Shown here: positions 7,855 to 16,822 of the stretch, piece by piece
Layout: each line of letters opens with the position of its first letter
How positions within the stretch are numbered: position 1 is the first letter of the stretch
Origin: Streptomyces sp. BK340
GTDB taxonomy: Bacteria > Actinomycetota > Actinomycetes > Streptomycetales > Streptomycetaceae
Direction of reading: 5' to 3'
Length of the DNA: 64,000 bases
Assembly: GCF_007827595.1 (NCBI RefSeq)
Contig: NZ_VISR01000025.1
Span: 112,151-176,150, forward strand
The notes under the pieces: generated by a model
Told to the model about the DNA's origin: nothing
Seen by the model: only the letters and a program-made list of their open reading frames with translations
Database searches by the model: none
Translations under genes and position numbers: made by a program

Positions 7855-8693
7855 GTACGGCTCGCCTCCCCGCGTGGTGCCATATATGAGCTCAGTCGTG
7901 GCACCACCTGATGCAGCCGGGTGGTGAACTCCTCTATATCGGCATCGTGTTCGGCGGCCGCGGCCAGGAACGCCCCACGGCCGGCCGAGATCAGAAAGAT
8001 CCAGCCGTGCTGAAACTCGATCACCGTCTGCCGCCACTGCGCGTCCTGGCCCACACCGGCGAACTGCGAGGTGGCCCGGCTGTAGGCGTGAATCCCCGTC
8101 ATGGCCGCGGAGATGGTGTCCGCCAGGTCCTGGCTCATACCCGTGGTGGCACCGCGGGGCAGGCCGTCGGAGCCCAACAGGACGGCGTGGCGGGCGCCTT
8201 GCACCTCGGCGACCACCTCGTCGAGGTCCACGATCGGGATCCCCTGGCCGCCCGCCCCCTGCTGCGCCCGGGCTCCGCCGGACCGCGCGGCGAGGCCGTC
8301 CGCGTTCACCCGGGGCGGCGAGGTGAGGTTGTTGCCGAGCCGGGCGACCAGCCGGTGCATGCGGAAGGAGATCTGCTGCATGTCGACGTCCGGCGCCGCC
8401 GCCGCCGCCAGATAGGCGCCCTGCCCGGCACCGATGAGGAAGATCCAGCCGTGCGAGAACTCGATGATCGTCTGGTTCCACTGCCTGTCTTCCCCCGGCC
8501 CGGCGAAGTGGGAGGTCGCGCGGCTGAGCGACTGCATGCCGGCCATGGCGGCGGAGATCGTCCGCACGTCCTGCTGGGCCATGCCGTCGGTCGCGCCCCG
8601 GGGAAGGCCGTCCGCGGACAGCAGGACGGCGTGACGCGCCTTCGGCACGTTGTGCACGATGTCCTCGAGCATCCACGACAGGTCTGTGGTCAT
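7851..8693 (-). CDS. cvnB: tandem double roadblock/LC7 protein (CvnB)
   Basis: A 280-residue protein with two roadblock/LC7 domains, about residues 5-115 and 155-270, joined by a Gly/Ala/Gln linker. Conservon CvnB proteins I know have one such domain (~140 residues). The two halves share long stretches: HAVLLSADGLPRGAT versus HAVLLGSDGLPRGAT, ISAAMAGM versus ISAAMTGI, SRATSHFAG versus SRATSQFAG, and HGWIFLI in both, so this is an internal duplication rather than a fusion of distant relatives. Roadblock proteins dimerise and act as GTPase-activating or scaffold partners of MglA-type GTPases; here an intramolecular pseudo-dimer is likely. ATGA overlap with the kinase-like gene upstream. Confidence 0.93.
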   Translation of the reverse strand: MTTDLSWMLEDIVHNVPKARHAVLLSADGLPRGATDGMAQQDVRTISAAMAGMQSLSRATSHFAGPGEDRQWNQTIIEFSHGWIFLIGAGQGAYLAAAAAPDVDMQQISFRMHRLVARLGNNLTSPPRVNADGLAARSGGARAQQGAGGQGIPIVDLDEVVAEVQGARHAVLLGSDGLPRGATTGMSQDLADTISAAMTGIHAYSRATSQFAGVGQDAQWRQTVIEFQHGWIFLISAGRGAFLAAAAEHDADIEEFTTRLHQVVPRLSSYMAPRGEASRT

Positions 8694-9871
8694 GCGTCAT
8701 CGGACCCTTCGGACGGAGCCGAGGCGAGATTGCGGCCCGAGAGTGTGCCGCGCTGGAAGGCCCCGAGGCTCCGGCCGGCGGCGCGGCCGGCGTCCTCCGG
8801 CGCCGCGGCGGGCGACTGTGAGCTGTCCCGGTCGGGAACGCTGGCGATGGGCACCTGGCGGGCGCCTCGCCGCGGCAGGCCGTGCGCGGTACGGCTGACG
8901 GGCTCCGGCCGGCCGACAGTGCCACGGATACCGCTGACCTGGGGGTCCTCGGCCGGGGCCGCCTCCTCCTCGGTCCACAGCTCCTCCGGCAGCAGTACGA
9001 CGGCGCGCACGCCGCCGTAGCGGGACACACCGGTCACGTCCACCCGGAACCCGTACTGCTGCGCGAGCAGGCCGATCACGGGGAATCCGAACTTCGGCTG
9101 GTTGCCCAGATGCGAGAGACGGGGCCGGAAGTCACCGGAGAGCAGTGCGGAAGCCTTCTGACGGTCCTCGTCGTTCATACCGACACCGGCGTCGTCGATG
9201 ACGATGCACAGGTTCTTCTGCACCCGCTGGAAAGTGACCTCGATCGGCGAACCCTGCTGAGAAAAACTGGCAGCGTTGTCGAGAAGTTCGGCGACCGCGA
9301 GCGCGACCGGAGAAACGGCGGACGCCTTCAATGCAAAACCGGTCTGCTGCATGATTTCGACGCGCCGGAAGTTACGAATCTGACCCTGCGCGCTGCGCAC
9401 CACGTCATAAACGCTGGCGGGCCTATTTCGACGGCCCAGCGGAGCACCGCACATAACTGCAATGCCCTGCGACTTGCGGGCCATCTGTGCATTGGCGTGA
9501 CTGACTTCCAGCAGATCGCTCAGGACGGAATGGCCGCCGTACTTGCGCTGGATTTCCTCAAGAAGCGCCAGCTGTTCCGCGGCAAGGCTCTGCAGAAAGC
9601 GGGCGGAACCCTTGAGGACAGCCTTGGTGCTTTCCTCGGCCGCCTCTTCGGCCTCTTGGATGGTCTTGTCGTGCTCGTCCTGGTGCTGCTGCAACTCCGC
9701 TCTTAAAGCGGCCAGTTGCACGTCGGCCTCGCTCAGCCTCTGCGTGAGCGCGGCCTCGGCCTGCTGCTTCTTCGCCGCTATGGCCTTGTTGCGACGACTG
9801 AGCACCAGAGCCGCGGCGACGGCGATGGTCGTCGCCGCAACCAGGCACCACACGAGTGCGTCTCGATTCAT
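8690..9871 (-). CDS. cvnA: conservon sensor histidine-kinase-like protein CvnA
   Basis: A 393-residue membrane protein heading the conservon. One N-terminal membrane segment (about residues 8-24), a coiled coil rich in Glu/Gln/Lys (30-80), a kinase-like dimerisation region with the conserved His in EVSHANAQMARKSQG, and an HATPase domain with N-box ELLDNAASFS and G-box DDAGVGM. A Pro/Ala/Ser-rich cytoplasmic tail follows. There is no paired response regulator; in conservons the output is the CvnB-C-D complex. I chose the ATG at 9871 because AGGAAAGG stands just before it and the membrane segment then lies at the usual place; an in-frame ATG at 9946 adds 25 polar residues. Confidence 0.9.
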   Translation of the reverse strand: MNRDALVWCLVAATTIAVAAALVLSRRNKAIAAKKQQAEAALTQRLSEADVQLAALRAELQQHQDEHDKTIQEAEEAAEESTKAVLKGSARFLQSLAAEQLALLEEIQRKYGGHSVLSDLLEVSHANAQMARKSQGIAVMCGAPLGRRNRPASVYDVVRSAQGQIRNFRRVEIMQQTGFALKASAVSPVALAVAELLDNAASFSQQGSPIEVTFQRVQKNLCIVIDDAGVGMNDEDRQKASALLSGDFRPRLSHLGNQPKFGFPVIGLLAQQYGFRVDVTGVSRYGGVRAVVLLPEELWTEEEAAPAEDPQVSGIRGTVGRPEPVSRTAHGLPRRGARQVPIASVPDRDSSQSPAAAPEDAGRAAGRSLGAFQRGTLSGRNLASAPSEGSDDA

Positions 9872-10197
9872 GGAAACCTTTCCTATATGTAGCCTGCAGT
9901 CGTCGGCGGACGGATCGGGGGAATCCGTGGCGCAACCGCTTGGCACGACTCGGTCGCCGTCGTGTTGAGAACCGGCCCGATCTCAAAACAGCGCCGGAGC
10001 CGAGTGGACCAAGGTCGCAGACGCGGGGATGCTATCACTGAGATAGGGGAACCTTCACAACGCGGAGTCGACCGGTAACCGTCGCGTGTTCGCCGCAGAG
10101 GTTATTGATTGAACGACAGCCAACGGCAGTGAGGCCGAGTCGTGAGGTTGTGGGGTATTTATTCGGCACCATGAAGGACTGATTGCCCTTTATGGAC
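9872..10197. other. 326-bp intergenic region upstream of the conservon
   Basis: No gene is supported here. On the minus strand a TTGTGA-N17-TGATAG pair (about 10060-10033) could be the conservon promoter. It includes the inverted repeat CTATC-N5-GATAG at 10032-10046, which also fits T-N11-A. The A+T content rises toward 10080-10190, as expected for a regulatory stretch. Confidence 0.4.
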
Positions 10198-11047
10198 TTA
10201 ACGGACGGCGAGGTGCTGGACGGCCCGGCTCAGGACCACCACGCCCATGACGATCAGTACGGCACCGCATATTTCGGGCGCCAGCCACCAGCCCGTGCGG
10301 ACGCGTTCGTGGAACAGGGCGATTCCGAGGGCCAGGCTGACCGTGGCGTCGCCGATGGTCAGCGCGGGCTGCGCCGCCACCAGCGGACCGGCCTGCAGGG
10401 CGTTCTCCAGCAGGAGCACGGCGACCGCGCCGGTGACCGCGAAGCCGTACGTCTGCCAGGACCGCAGGAACGCCGGAAGGCCGTGGTCGGCGAAGGTCCC
10501 CGCCGCCGACTTCAGCAGCGCGGCCGTCAGCGCGTTGCCCGTGGCCGAGGCGGCCGCCAGCAACGCGGCACGGCGCACCGCAGGGCGCCCCCGGCCGGCC
10601 GACAGGACCGCGACGGCCATGACGCCGAGACACAGGGCGAGCGCCGGGATCCACCGGTCGAGTGGCGCCTGGGAGGTGGCGCCGTGCGGGGCGGCCGCCG
10701 CGAGCAGGACGGCCAGGCCCGTCACCACACCGCCGACACCCCACCAGCCCGAGCGAGGGAGCCGACGGTGCATCAGCGGCCCGGCCACGAGCAGGGCGAA
10801 GGGAAGCTCCAGGATGAACAGCGGCTGGACCAGTGCGAGCGGGCCGTTGACGAGGGCGAGGCTCTGGAACAGCACGGCGCCGACCACCCCGGCCATGCCG
10901 ATCAGCCAGGCCGGCCGGCGCAGCAGCTCCGCCAGGAGCCGTAGCCCGCCGTGGCTGCTCGCGGAGGCGGCCTTGCGCTGGAAGGCCGTGCCGACGGCGT
11001 TGCTCGCCGCTTCCCGCGACGGCGAACGCCGCGGCCAGTTCGATCAC
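10198..11047 (-). pseudogene. EamA/DMT-family transporter, frameshifted near the N-terminus
   Basis: A drug/metabolite transporter with about ten membrane segments, split between two frames. From GTG 11047 the product begins MIELAAAFAVAG, as expected for such a protein, but this frame then becomes Arg-rich. The continuation SNAVGTAFQRKAASASSHGG and LLAELLRRPAWLIG lies in the next frame and runs to the stop at 10198 with clear hydrophobic segments (AVLFQSLALVNGPLALVQPL, then further helices). Span 850 bp is one more than a multiple of three, so a single extra base or two missing bases near 11015-11030 explains it. It may be a true pseudogene or an assembly error; the first intact start in the second frame, ATG 10896, would lose the first helix. 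Confidence 0.7.
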
Positions 11048-11116
11048 GACCGTCTCCCGCCTGCGGGCGCACCTCCCGGAGGAGCTTCGGGCACTCCCAG
11101 CCTACGAAAGCCCTCC

Positions 11117-11148
11117 GCGGGCCGCCGCCGAAGCCGGCCGCGGCCCGC
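11117..11148 (-). terminator. GC-rich hairpin after FG-GAP gene
   Basis: Perfect 9-bp inverted repeat GCGGGCCGC / GCGGCCCGC with a 14-base loop, 25 bp past the stop of the FG-GAP gene and before the broken transporter gene. Its position fits a terminator for the former; no U-tract. Confidence 0.45.
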
Positions 11149-11172
11149 ACGCCCCGGAACCCGGACCCGGTC

Positions 11173-12552
11173 CTACTGCAGCATCCCCGGGATGATCTCC
11201 CCGTCCACGGCGGTGGCCCCCCTGATCGTGATGCCTGCCGGTGAACCCGGCAGCATCAGGGAACCGTAGGTGCCGGCCACGTACAGGTCGGCCATGCCCT
11301 CCCGGTCGGTGTCGCGCAGCCGTACCGTGCCGCCGAAGGCGTCGTCCTCCTGGGGGTAGCCCGGAACGCCGGGGCTGCTGCGGGTGAACCACTTCGAACC
11401 CTTGCCGGACAGTCCCGAAGCGGACCCGTACAGGACCGCCACGCCGCCCGCGTACGGGATGCTGCCCAGCTTCTCGCCGTAGACGCCGACGGCCAGGTCC
11501 CGGTAGCCGTCACCGTTGGTGTCACCGGACGAGATGCTCGCACCGAACCCGTCGTCCGCCTCGGGGGTGTCGGCGACGCCCGTCGTGGCCTGGGTGAAGC
11601 GGGCGCTCCTGTCCGGTCCGGAGGCCGAGCCGTACCAGACGGAGACGCGCCCCTTGTACTTGTCGGCCTTGTACGTGCCGATGGCGATGTCGCCGTAGCC
11701 GTCCTTGTCGAAGTCGCCGACGACTCCGTCGCCGCCCCGGGCGCTGCTGCCCCCGCCGGACCGCACGGACTCCAGGTGCAGCGTCCTGCCCGGGTACAGC
11801 CGGGCCTTCCCGCCGGAGACGAACCAGGCGTCCGAGCCGACGGACGACGGGTTCGCGACGTCGCCGATGACGACGAGGTCGGTCTTGCCGTCGCCGTCGA
11901 CCCGGCCGGAGATCAGGGCCGTGGTGTGGAAGCCGGAGCCCTTGTCCAGGAGCGAGACCGTTCCGTGGACGCCGGAGCGCTCGATCGGGCCGCGGTAGAC
12001 GTAGGTCCGGCCGTCGTCGACGACGGCCAGATCCCGCCTGCCGTCGCCGTTGAAGTCGCCGGTGGCCGTGTCGTCGCCCATGTCGTCGTACGACCCGTGG
12101 GGGCCCTTGTCCGGCACGGTGGTGCCGCCGGACAGGCCCGTCCGCGATCCCCACAGGACGGTGACCGCACCCTCGTCCTTGTGGCTGCCGTCGTCCTCGT
12201 GGGGCGCCGACACCGCCAGGTCGCCGTAGCCGTCACCGTTGAAGTCGGCCGCGGTGCGCACCGTGCCGAAGTCGTCGTCCGTCTCGTCGGTCCCGGGGAC
12301 ACCCGGGCTCGACTGGTCGATGAACTGGGTCTTCGTGCCCGGCCCGTTCGCGGTCCCGAAGGTCACCAGGACCCCGCCGCCCCTGCTGGAGGAGCCGGGG
12401 CCGTGGGAGAAGGCGGCGTAGTCGCGGTAGCCGTCGCCGTCGAAGTCGTCCGCGTACTTCGCGGGGGCGGCCGCGGCCGGCGCGGCCAGTGCGACCGGGG
12501 GCAGGCCGCAGGCGAGCAGGGCCGCGGCCAGGAGCGTGGGGCGCTTGCGCAA
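11173..12552 (-). CDS. secreted FG-GAP/integrin-alpha-like repeat protein
   Basis: A 459-residue secreted beta-propeller protein. I prefer the TTG at 12552 because GGAG sits 5 bp before it and it gives a clean signal peptide (KR, Leu/Ala core, cut after APAAAA); an in-frame ATG at 12612 would prepend 20 charged residues. Seven FG-GAP repeats follow, each with a calcium-type loop: DFDGDGYRD, DFNGDGYGD, DFNGDGRRD, DGDGKTD, DFDKDGYGD, DTNGDGYRD and DTDREGMAD; the last is degenerate. Such proteins bind carbohydrates or partner proteins outside the cell; no enzyme domain is present. Ca2+ binding is inferred from the loops. Confidence 0.88.
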   Translation of the reverse strand: MRKRPTLLAAALLACGLPPVALAAPAAAAPAKYADDFDGDGYRDYAAFSHGPGSSSRGGGVLVTFGTANGPGTKTQFIDQSSPGVPGTDETDDDFGTVRTAADFNGDGYGDLAVSAPHEDDGSHKDEGAVTVLWGSRTGLSGGTTVPDKGPHGSYDDMGDDTATGDFNGDGRRDLAVVDDGRTYVYRGPIERSGVHGTVSLLDKGSGFHTTALISGRVDGDGKTDLVVIGDVANPSSVGSDAWFVSGGKARLYPGRTLHLESVRSGGGSSARGGDGVVGDFDKDGYGDIAIGTYKADKYKGRVSVWYGSASGPDRSARFTQATTGVADTPEADDGFGASISSGDTNGDGYRDLAVGVYGEKLGSIPYAGGVAVLYGSASGLSGKGSKWFTRSSPGVPGYPQEDDAFGGTVRLRDTDREGMADLYVAGTYGSLMLPGSPAGITIRGATAVDGEIIPGMLQ

Positions 12553-12702
12553 GGGGTCTCCAGGGTCGAATGAGCGTGCCGCACGCGGTCGTTCACGCGT
12601 CCGGGGTGCCATGGCGATCAGGGGACAGCCGGCAAGTGCCGGGGGTTGCGCGGGGCTTGGGTGAACAGTTGGGGTCTCTGTGGTGTACGGGGACGGGGCC
12701 CC

Positions 12703-13518
12703 TCACACCCGGCTCGACGTCGCCGTGTCCGAGGACAGCCGCTGGGCGACATAGATCGGGACGACCGACAGCAGGACGAGGACGGCGGCCACGACGTTCA
12801 CCACGGGCGCCTGCTGGGGCCGGGTCATGTTGTCGAAGATCCAGATGGGCAGGGTCTCGATACCGGGTCCCGCCGTGAAGGTCGTGACGACGATCTCGTC
12901 GAAGGACAGGGCGAAGGCGAGCAGGCCGCCGGCCAGCAGCGCGGAACGGACCAACGGGAAGGTGACGTCGGCGAAGGCACGGAAGGTGGTCGCCCCCAGG
13001 TCCATCGCCGCCTCCTCGTACGAGGAGGCCGTCCGGCGCAGCCGCGCCACCACGTTGTTGAAGACCACCACGATGCAGAAGGTGGCGTGGCCGACGATCA
13101 CGGTGAACAGACCGAGCCCCACACCGAGCGGTGCGAGAACGGTGCCGAAGGCCGAGTTGAGCGCGATGCCCGTGACGATGCCGGGCAGCGCGATCGGCAG
13201 GACCACGATGAACGACACCGTGTCGCGGCCGAAGAACCGGTACCGGGCCACCGCGAACGCGATCAGCGTGCCGAGGACCAGGGCGATCGCGGTGGCGCCC
13301 AGGCCCGCCTTCACCGACACCCACAGGGCCTCGCGCGCACCGGAGTTGTCGAGGGCCACGGACCACCAGCGCAGGGTCAGCCCGGGCGGTGGCCAGCTCG
13401 CACTGCGGTCGGGGTTCAGGGAGTTGAGGAGGACGAGCAGGAGCGGGACGTAGATCACCGCGAAGCCGAGTGCGGCTCCTGCCCGCAGGGCGGTGCGCGC
13501 GGTGCGGCTGAGATGCAT
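12703..13518 (-). CDS. potC: polyamine-type ABC transporter permease (PotC-like)
   Basis: A 271-residue inner-membrane permease with six predicted helices. The BPD_transp_1 coupling loop EEAAMDLGATTFRAFADVTFP contains the EAA motif that docks to the ATPase. Last gene of the potA-D-B-C order; 12 bp after the potB stop. Together with PotB it forms the channel for a PotD-delivered substrate, in known systems spermidine or putrescine. The exact substrate (polyamine, GABA-like amine or thiamin relative) is not fixed by the permease sequence. Confidence 0.9.
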   Translation of the reverse strand: MHLSRTARTALRAGAALGFAVIYVPLLLVLLNSLNPDRSASWPPPGLTLRWWSVALDNSGAREALWVSVKAGLGATAIALVLGTLIAFAVARYRFFGRDTVSFIVVLPIALPGIVTGIALNSAFGTVLAPLGVGLGLFTVIVGHATFCIVVVFNNVVARLRRTASSYEEAAMDLGATTFRAFADVTFPLVRSALLAGGLLAFALSFDEIVVTTFTAGPGIETLPIWIFDNMTRPQQAPVVNVVAAVLVLLSVVPIYVAQRLSSDTATSSRV

Positions 13519-13530
13519 GGCGCTCTTCTC

Positions 13531-14424
13531 CTACAGGCTGGTCAGGGCGCCCGTGCGGCGGATCGCCAGCAGGTACAGGACGATCACGAGCACGGGAACG
13601 GTGCCGAGCGCTGCCGCCATGGGCAGGTTGAGTTCGATGTTGGAGTACACGAGGTTGCCGACGAGCTGGGTCTTGCCGCCGACGATCTGCACGGTGATGT
13701 AGTCGCCGAGGCTGAGCGAGAACGTGAACACTGAGCCCGCGGCAACGGACGGCAGCACCATGGGCAGCACCACCGAGCGGAAGGTGCGGCCGGCCTTCGC
13801 CCCGAGGTCGGCCGAGGCGTCGAGCAGATTGCCCGGAAGCTGTTCGAGGGCCGTGTGGATCGGCAGGATCATGTACGGCAGCCACAGGTAGGTCAGGGTG
13901 AGCACGGTGGCGGGCAGCCCGAAGCCCGGGCCGCTCAGCCCGAAGGGCCTCAGCATCCAGTCGGCGAGGCCGCCCTCGGAGAGGATCAGCCGCCAGGCGT
14001 ACACCTTCACCAGGTAGCTCGCCCACAACGGCGTGAGGATCGCCACCACGAGCAGCGGGCGCCACTTGGGGCGGGCCACCCGCGCGGTGTAGAAGGCGAC
14101 CGGGAAGGCGATGACTACGCACAGCACGGTCACCGCGAGCGCCACGCCCACGCTGCGCAGGATCACCTGGCGGAAGACCGGGGTCGTGAACAGGGCGTGG
14201 AAGTTGTCCGTCGACCAGACCTTCACCACCTGGGAGGTGAAGGAGTCCGTCGTCCAGAACGCGGAGACGAACAGGACCGTCAGCGAGCCCAGGTAGAGGA
14301 CGGTCAGCCACAGCAGCGGCGCGGTGAGCAGCAGGGCGAGGCGGAGCCGGGGTCTGGTGTGCAGCGCTCCGGCGAGCCGCCGGACGGTGCCCCGTCCGGC
14401 GGCGGGCGTCACTTCACTCGTCAC
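13531..14424 (-). CDS. potB: polyamine-type ABC transporter permease (PotB-like)
   Basis: A 297-residue permease: cytoplasmic N-terminus of ~30 residues, six predicted helices, periplasmic loop with AFWTTDSFTSQVVKVWSTDN, and the EAA coupling loop DASADLGAKAGRTFRSVVLPM. GTG start at 14424 lies 3 bp after the potD stop. First of two permeases of the operon; forms a heterodimer with the gene product at 12703-13518. Confidence 0.9.
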   Translation of the reverse strand: MTSEVTPAAGRGTVRRLAGALHTRPRLRLALLLTAPLLWLTVLYLGSLTVLFVSAFWTTDSFTSQVVKVWSTDNFHALFTTPVFRQVILRSVGVALAVTVLCVVIAFPVAFYTARVARPKWRPLLVVAILTPLWASYLVKVYAWRLILSEGGLADWMLRPFGLSGPGFGLPATVLTLTYLWLPYMILPIHTALEQLPGNLLDASADLGAKAGRTFRSVVLPMVLPSVAAGSVFTFSLSLGDYITVQIVGGKTQLVGNLVYSNIELNLPMAAALGTVPVLVIVLYLLAIRRTGALTSL

Positions 14425-14427
14425 GGC

Positions 14428-15633
14428 TCAGCCCTTGATCTCGGTCCAGGCCTGCACCCACTTCGCGTACGGCACGCACTTGACGTCCGTGCGGCCGTCG
14501 AGACACTGCTCGATGGGGGTGTTCCAGAAGGCGATGTTCTTCCAGTAGCCCTCGTCGGCGGCGTGGTAGGTCGTGCAGAAGTTCTTGTCGCTGGTCTCGG
14601 CGCAGGCCCTGGAGTTGGCCGGGGCCTCACCGAAGTACTCGGCGACCTGGGCGTTGACCTTGGGGGAGACGATCCAGTCGAGCCACTTGTAGGCGCAGTT
14701 GGGGTGCTTGGCCTTGGCGTACACCATCCAGGTGTCCGACCAGCCGGTCGAGCCCTCCTCCGGGACGAACGCCTTGACCTTGGCGCCCTCGCCGGCGGTC
14801 AGGTTGGCGATGACCTGCCAGGTGGTGCCGACGACCGAGTCCCCGCTCTTGAAGGCGGAGATCTCCTTGAGGTAGTCGCTCCAGTACTCGCCGATGTCCG
14901 CGTTCTGCTGCTTCAGCAGGGCCACGGCGGCGTCGAACTGCTTCTGGTCGAGCGCGTACGGGTTCTTGATCTTCAGTTCGGGCTTGGCCGCCTTGAGGTA
15001 CAGGGCCGCGTCCGCGATGTAGATCGGCGAGTCGTACGCGGTGACGTGCCCCTTGTACTTCGGGGCGTCGTCGAAGACCGCCGACCAGGAGGTGGGCGCC
15101 GGGCTCACCTTCTCGGTGTTGTACATCAGCAGGTTGGCGCCCCGGCCGTGCGGGATGCCGTACATCTGCCCCTTCACCGAGTTCCAGGAGCCGTTCTTCA
15201 GTCCGCTGAAGACGTCCTTGTAGTTGGGGACGAGGCCGGTGTTGACGGGGGCCGCGTCACCGGAGGCGATCAGGCGCAGGGAGGCGTCGCCGGAGGCGGA
15301 GACGGCGTCGTACTCCCCGGTCTTCATCAGCTTGACCATCTCGTCCGAGCTGGCGGCGACCTTGGAGTGGACCTGGCAGCCGGTCTGCTTCTCGAAGTCG
15401 CTGACCCAGTCCACCTTCGGGTCGTTGGAACCGTCCTCTACGTAGCCCGCCCAGGCGATCAGGTTGACCTGGCCCTCGGTCTTCCCGAGCTTCGTCGGGG
15501 CCTTGAGGTCGGGCGGGTTGAAGCCGGTGGCGGAGGAGCCGCTGCCGGAGGAGCTGCAGGCAGCGGTGAGCAGCAGGGCCGCGGTGCCGGCCGCGGCCAC
15601 GAGGGTTCGGGTGAGACGCACGACGTTCTCCAT
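14428..15633 (-). CDS. potD: polyamine-type ABC transporter substrate-binding lipoprotein (PotD-like)
   Basis: A 401-residue lipoprotein. Signal peptide with lipobox LTAAC, Ser/Gly linker, then a type II binding-protein fold related to PotD/PotF (VNLIAWAGYVEDGS, FEKQTGCQVHSKVAASSDEMV, YDAVSASGDASLRLI). Six Cys downstream of the lipobox suggest disulfides, for instance around CAETSDKNFC. Start ATG 15633 is the first Met that gives the signal peptide; a longer upstream reading frame is an overlap with the ATPase gene. Binds the amine substrate outside the membrane and hands it to PotB/PotC. Confidence 0.92.
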   Translation of the reverse strand: MENVVRLTRTLVAAAGTAALLLTAACSSSGSGSSATGFNPPDLKAPTKLGKTEGQVNLIAWAGYVEDGSNDPKVDWVSDFEKQTGCQVHSKVAASSDEMVKLMKTGEYDAVSASGDASLRLIASGDAAPVNTGLVPNYKDVFSGLKNGSWNSVKGQMYGIPHGRGANLLMYNTEKVSPAPTSWSAVFDDAPKYKGHVTAYDSPIYIADAALYLKAAKPELKIKNPYALDQKQFDAAVALLKQQNADIGEYWSDYLKEISAFKSGDSVVGTTWQVIANLTAGEGAKVKAFVPEEGSTGWSDTWMVYAKAKHPNCAYKWLDWIVSPKVNAQVAEYFGEAPANSRACAETSDKNFCTTYHAADEGYWKNIAFWNTPIEQCLDGRTDVKCVPYAKWVQAWTEIKG

Positions 15634-15680
15634 GAGTGAGGGAGCCTTGCGCGGAGCGGAGGGTTCGGGGGGAGTGGGGG

Positions 15681-16712
15681 TCAGGAAGGGATCCGGACGG
15701 CGTGTCCGTGGTGCCACCGGAGGCGCACCCGGGTGCCGCGGTAGGCGGCGACGTCCTCGGAGGAGGTCTCGAGGTTCTGCTGGAGGGCGGTGAGGCGGCC
15801 CCCGCCGTCGAGGTCGACGAGGAAGCGGGTGGCGTCGCCGAGGTAGACGACCTCGGCGACCGTGCCGGTGACGGTCGCGTGTCCGGGCTCGTCCGCCTCG
15901 GCGGACTCCTTGAGGACACGGATCTTCTCCGGGCGGATGTTGTACGTGCCGGGCGCGCCGACGATCCGGTGGGCCGCCTCGCCCTCCAGCAGGTTCGAGG
16001 TGCCGACGAAGCCGGCGACGAACGGGGTCGCCGGGCGCTCGTATATCTCGGCGGGGGTGCCGACCTGGGCGATGCGGCCCTGGTCGAAGACGGCGATCCG
16101 GTCGCTCATCGTCAGGGCCTCCTCCTGGTCGTGGGTGACGAAGACGAAGGTGATCCCCACCTCCCGCTGGAGTGCCTTGAGTTCGACCTGCATCTGCTCG
16201 CGCAGCTTCAGGTCGAGGGCGCCGAGCGGCTCGTCGAGCAGCAGGACCCGGGGGCGGCCGACGAGGGCGCGGGCGAGGGCGACGCGCTGGCGCTGTCCGC
16301 CCGACAGCTGGGCGGGGCGCCGCTGGCCGTAGCCATCCAGGCGGACCTCGGCGAGCGCCTTGCGGGCGCGGACGAGGCGTTCGGGCTTGGGCACCTTGCG
16401 GACCTTGAGCCCGTAGGCGACGTTCTGCTCGACCGTCATGTGCGGGAACAGGGCGTAGTCCTGGAAGACCGTGTGCACGTCCCGCTCGAACGGGGCGAGG
16501 CCCGTGACCTCCTGCCCGGCCAGTTCGATCCGGCCCGCGGTGGGCGTCTCGAATCCGGCGACGAGCCTGAGGACCGTGGTCTTGCCCGAGCCGGAGGGGC
16601 CGAGCATGGAGAAGAACTCCCCGTCCCGGATCTCCAGATCCACACCGGCCACGGCGGTCGTCTCCCCGAACGACTTCCGCACGTCCTGCAGCCGGATCGC
16701 AATTCCCTCCAT
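15681..16712 (-). CDS. potA: polyamine-type ABC transporter ATPase (PotA-like)
   Basis: A 343-residue ABC ATPase: Walker A GPSGSGKTT, Q-loop VFQDYALFPHMTV, signature LSGGQRQRVALARAL, Walker B VLLLDEPLGALD, H-loop VTHDQEEAL, then a C-terminal TOBE domain (about residues 255-340) with IRPEKIRV. I take ATG 16712, preceded by AGG, over ATG 16763, because the longer form adds 17 residues before the usual IRLQDVRKSFG start. First gene of potADBC, with a promoter and palindrome just upstream shared with the divergent GntR gene. Confidence 0.93.
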   Translation of the reverse strand: MEGIAIRLQDVRKSFGETTAVAGVDLEIRDGEFFSMLGPSGSGKTTVLRLVAGFETPTAGRIELAGQEVTGLAPFERDVHTVFQDYALFPHMTVEQNVAYGLKVRKVPKPERLVRARKALAEVRLDGYGQRRPAQLSGGQRQRVALARALVGRPRVLLLDEPLGALDLKLREQMQVELKALQREVGITFVFVTHDQEEALTMSDRIAVFDQGRIAQVGTPAEIYERPATPFVAGFVGTSNLLEGEAAHRIVGAPGTYNIRPEKIRVLKESAEADEPGHATVTGTVAEVVYLGDATRFLVDLDGGGRLTALQQNLETSSEDVAAYRGTRVRLRWHHGHAVRIPS

Positions 16713-16739
16713 GCGGGAACCTTTCTGGCGCGCGCTGAG

Positions 16740-16777
16740 TTGACCGCAAACATATGAAGTCATAGTTCTAAGCTCAA
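16740..16777. promoter_or_regulatory. overlapping divergent promoters with a palindromic operator
   Basis: On the minus strand TTGAGC (16777-16772), 17-bp spacer and TATGTT (16754-16749) form a good promoter for potA. On the plus strand TTGACC (16740-16745), 17 bp and TAGTTC (16763-16768) could serve the GntR gene. A perfect palindrome TATGA-AG-TCATA at 16753-16764 lies over the potA -10 edge and in the other spacer, so one bound GntR dimer would block both. Binding is inferred. Confidence 0.5.
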
Positions 16778-16822
16778 GATCCCCTTAGGGTAAAGTTTGA
16801 GTCAACGCACAAGGTGGTGGCC

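Noticed and set aside
12593..14311. 572-codon frame on the minus strand across two permease genes
   Set aside because: Arg/Pro/Gly-rich composition and complete overlap with potB and potC, which have clear transporter motifs; a GC-rich shadow.
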